A stretch of 6,212 bases of DNA from an uncultured Bacteroidales bacterium. Lineage in GTDB: Bacteria; Bacteroidota; Bacteroidia; Bacteroidales; ML635J-15. The position numbers and the translations under genes were made by a program. The stretch lies in NCBI GenBank assembly GCA_905233405.1, contig CAJOEG010000197.1, forward strand, positions 1-6,212, in the 5' to 3' direction. Numbering within the stretch: the first letter of the stretch is position 1; each line of letters opens with the position of its first letter. Positions 5,482 to 6,212 of the stretch are shown here, piece by piece. The notes beneath the pieces were generated by a model. It made no database searches, was not told the DNA's origin, and saw nothing but the letters and a program-made list of their open reading frames with translations.

Positions 5482-6212
5482 ATGAGAAGAATATTTATAA
5501 CGATAATACTTGTGATGGTTTGCGCAGGGATGTTTGCGCAGTCGGTAACTCTTACTTTTACTGGTCGTGGAAGTGGCGGAATTGTAACCGAGGAAATATA
5601 CCAGCAGATTGACAGCATCCAGGTGCGCAACATTACGCACGAGTGGGTACAGATGATTTATTATCCCGATACGGTTGTGGTTATGGAACCGCTTGCAGTT
5701 CCGATGCTCGATGTAAGGCATTCGGGACTTGACCAGAATGTTCCGAATCCGTTCGATTGCGTTACCGAAGCCGACCTTACGCTGTACGAAGGCGATGTAG
5801 TAACACTTGCTGTAGTTGGTGCCAATGGTGTTGAGTATGCCAAGTACAATGGAAAGTTGGGTGCTGGCACCCATAAGTTTGAGATTACACTTTCTGTGCC
5901 GCAGGCTTATTTGCTAACTGCAACGACAAGCACGGGCAAGTATTCCATCAAGATGGTGAACCTCGGCAGTTGCGGAACCGACAAAATCGTGCTGAAGTCG
6001 AGTTCCTACAGCGAGTTGAGAGCAAAAGATGTTATAGAAAATACTTTTTCGCTCGGCGACCAGATGGAGTATCTTGCTTTTACAACCTATAACAACAGGG
6101 TTTTTGATGCGTCTGAATTGAGAACGGAACAGAATGGTAGCGAGGATATTGTCATCCATTTCAATATTCCATATTGCAATTATTCTACAAATCCCGTATA
6201 CGAGTATGGTTG
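5482..6212 (+). CDS. Secreted protein with T9SS sorting-domain-like segment (3' truncated by window)
   Basis: The first 243 residues of a longer protein are present, with no stop before the window end. Residues 1-19 are a signal peptide: Arg-Arg, a hydrophobic core, and GMFA with cleavage likely before Gln20. Cys14 does not sit in a lipobox, so it is not a typical lipoprotein. After a short beta-rich segment (around 21-70), residues 84-161 resemble a T9SS type A sorting domain: DQNVPNPFD, repeated beta strands, LGAGTHKFE, then GKYSIKMVNLG. Such domains normally end a protein; here it is near the N-terminus. From memory, this layout is seen in Bacteroidales proteins that carry a FISUMP (Fibrobacter major paralogous) domain further on, which would lie outside the window. 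Expected location is the periplasm or cell surface. The ATG at 5482 is chosen because it starts the signal peptide directly; there is no Shine-Dalgarno sequence. The molecular function is unknown. Confidence 0.82.
   Translation, partial: MRRIFITIILVMVCAGMFAQSVTLTFTGRGSGGIVTEEIYQQIDSIQVRNITHEWVQMIYYPDTVVVMEPLAVPMLDVRHSGLDQNVPNPFDCVTEADLTLYEGDVVTLAVVGANGVEYAKYNGKLGAGTHKFEITLSVPQAYLLTATTSTGKYSIKMVNLGSCGTDKIVLKSSSYSELRAKDVIENTFSLGDQMEYLAFTTYNNRVFDASELRTEQNGSEDIVIHFNIPYCNYSTNPVYEYG

Noticed and set aside
5371..5874. Minus-strand open frame of 167 codons upstream of the glycogen gene
   Set aside because: It is antisense to the plus-strand secreted protein, which has a clear signal peptide and sorting-like domain; this frame's translation is low in recognisable structure.
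5914..6159. Minus-strand open frame of 81 codons
   Set aside because: Antisense to the same secreted-protein gene, with no supporting motif.

Overview
The window looks like a chromosomal fragment of a member of the Bacteroidetes, most likely Bacteroidales. Two genes are preceded by exact matches to the Bacteroidetes -7 promoter box (TAnnTTTG). None of the starts has a Shine-Dalgarno sequence. The glycogen enzyme is the GT3-type synthase joined to a GT35 alpha-glucan phosphorylase that is typical of this group. The last gene encodes a secreted protein with a segment like a type IX secretion (T9SS) sorting domain.

Layout. Positions 65-732 hold a two-gene minus-strand operon: a HEPN-domain protein (transcribed first) overlapping a minimal MNT-type nucleotidyltransferase, the arrangement of HEPN/MNT toxin-antitoxin pairs. 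Positions 763-977 are intergenic and hold the HEPN promoter, an 11-bp inverted repeat and a strong intrinsic terminator. Positions 978-5167 hold one very long minus-strand gene for a glycogen synthase/alpha-glucan phosphorylase fusion. Its reading frame is broken near 2847-2861, leaving an open piece of 783 codons and one of 595 codons. Positions 5168-5481 are a divergent intergenic region with the glycogen gene's promoter and weak hairpins. From 5482 to the window end runs a plus-strand gene for a secreted, T9SS-related protein, cut off by the edge.

How the genes relate. The fusion would join synthesis of storage glucan from a nucleotide sugar and its phosphorolysis to glucose-1-phosphate in one polypeptide. 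The frame break falls in the N-terminal part of the phosphorylase and spares the whole synthase domain. If real, the cell would keep a complete synthase and lose an intact phosphorylase from this locus. The break looks like a short net deletion (about 22 nt by my alignment from memory), so it could be a recent mutation or an assembly error. The HEPN/MNT pair and the secreted protein are separate transcription units with no evident link to glycogen metabolism.

The most useful observations are the frame break in the fusion enzyme, the absence of the usual RNase motif in the HEPN protein, and the HEPN promoter, which overlaps the longest possible start and so fixes the real one at 732. I see no CRISPR array, tRNA, rRNA, insertion sequence or clearly novel system.
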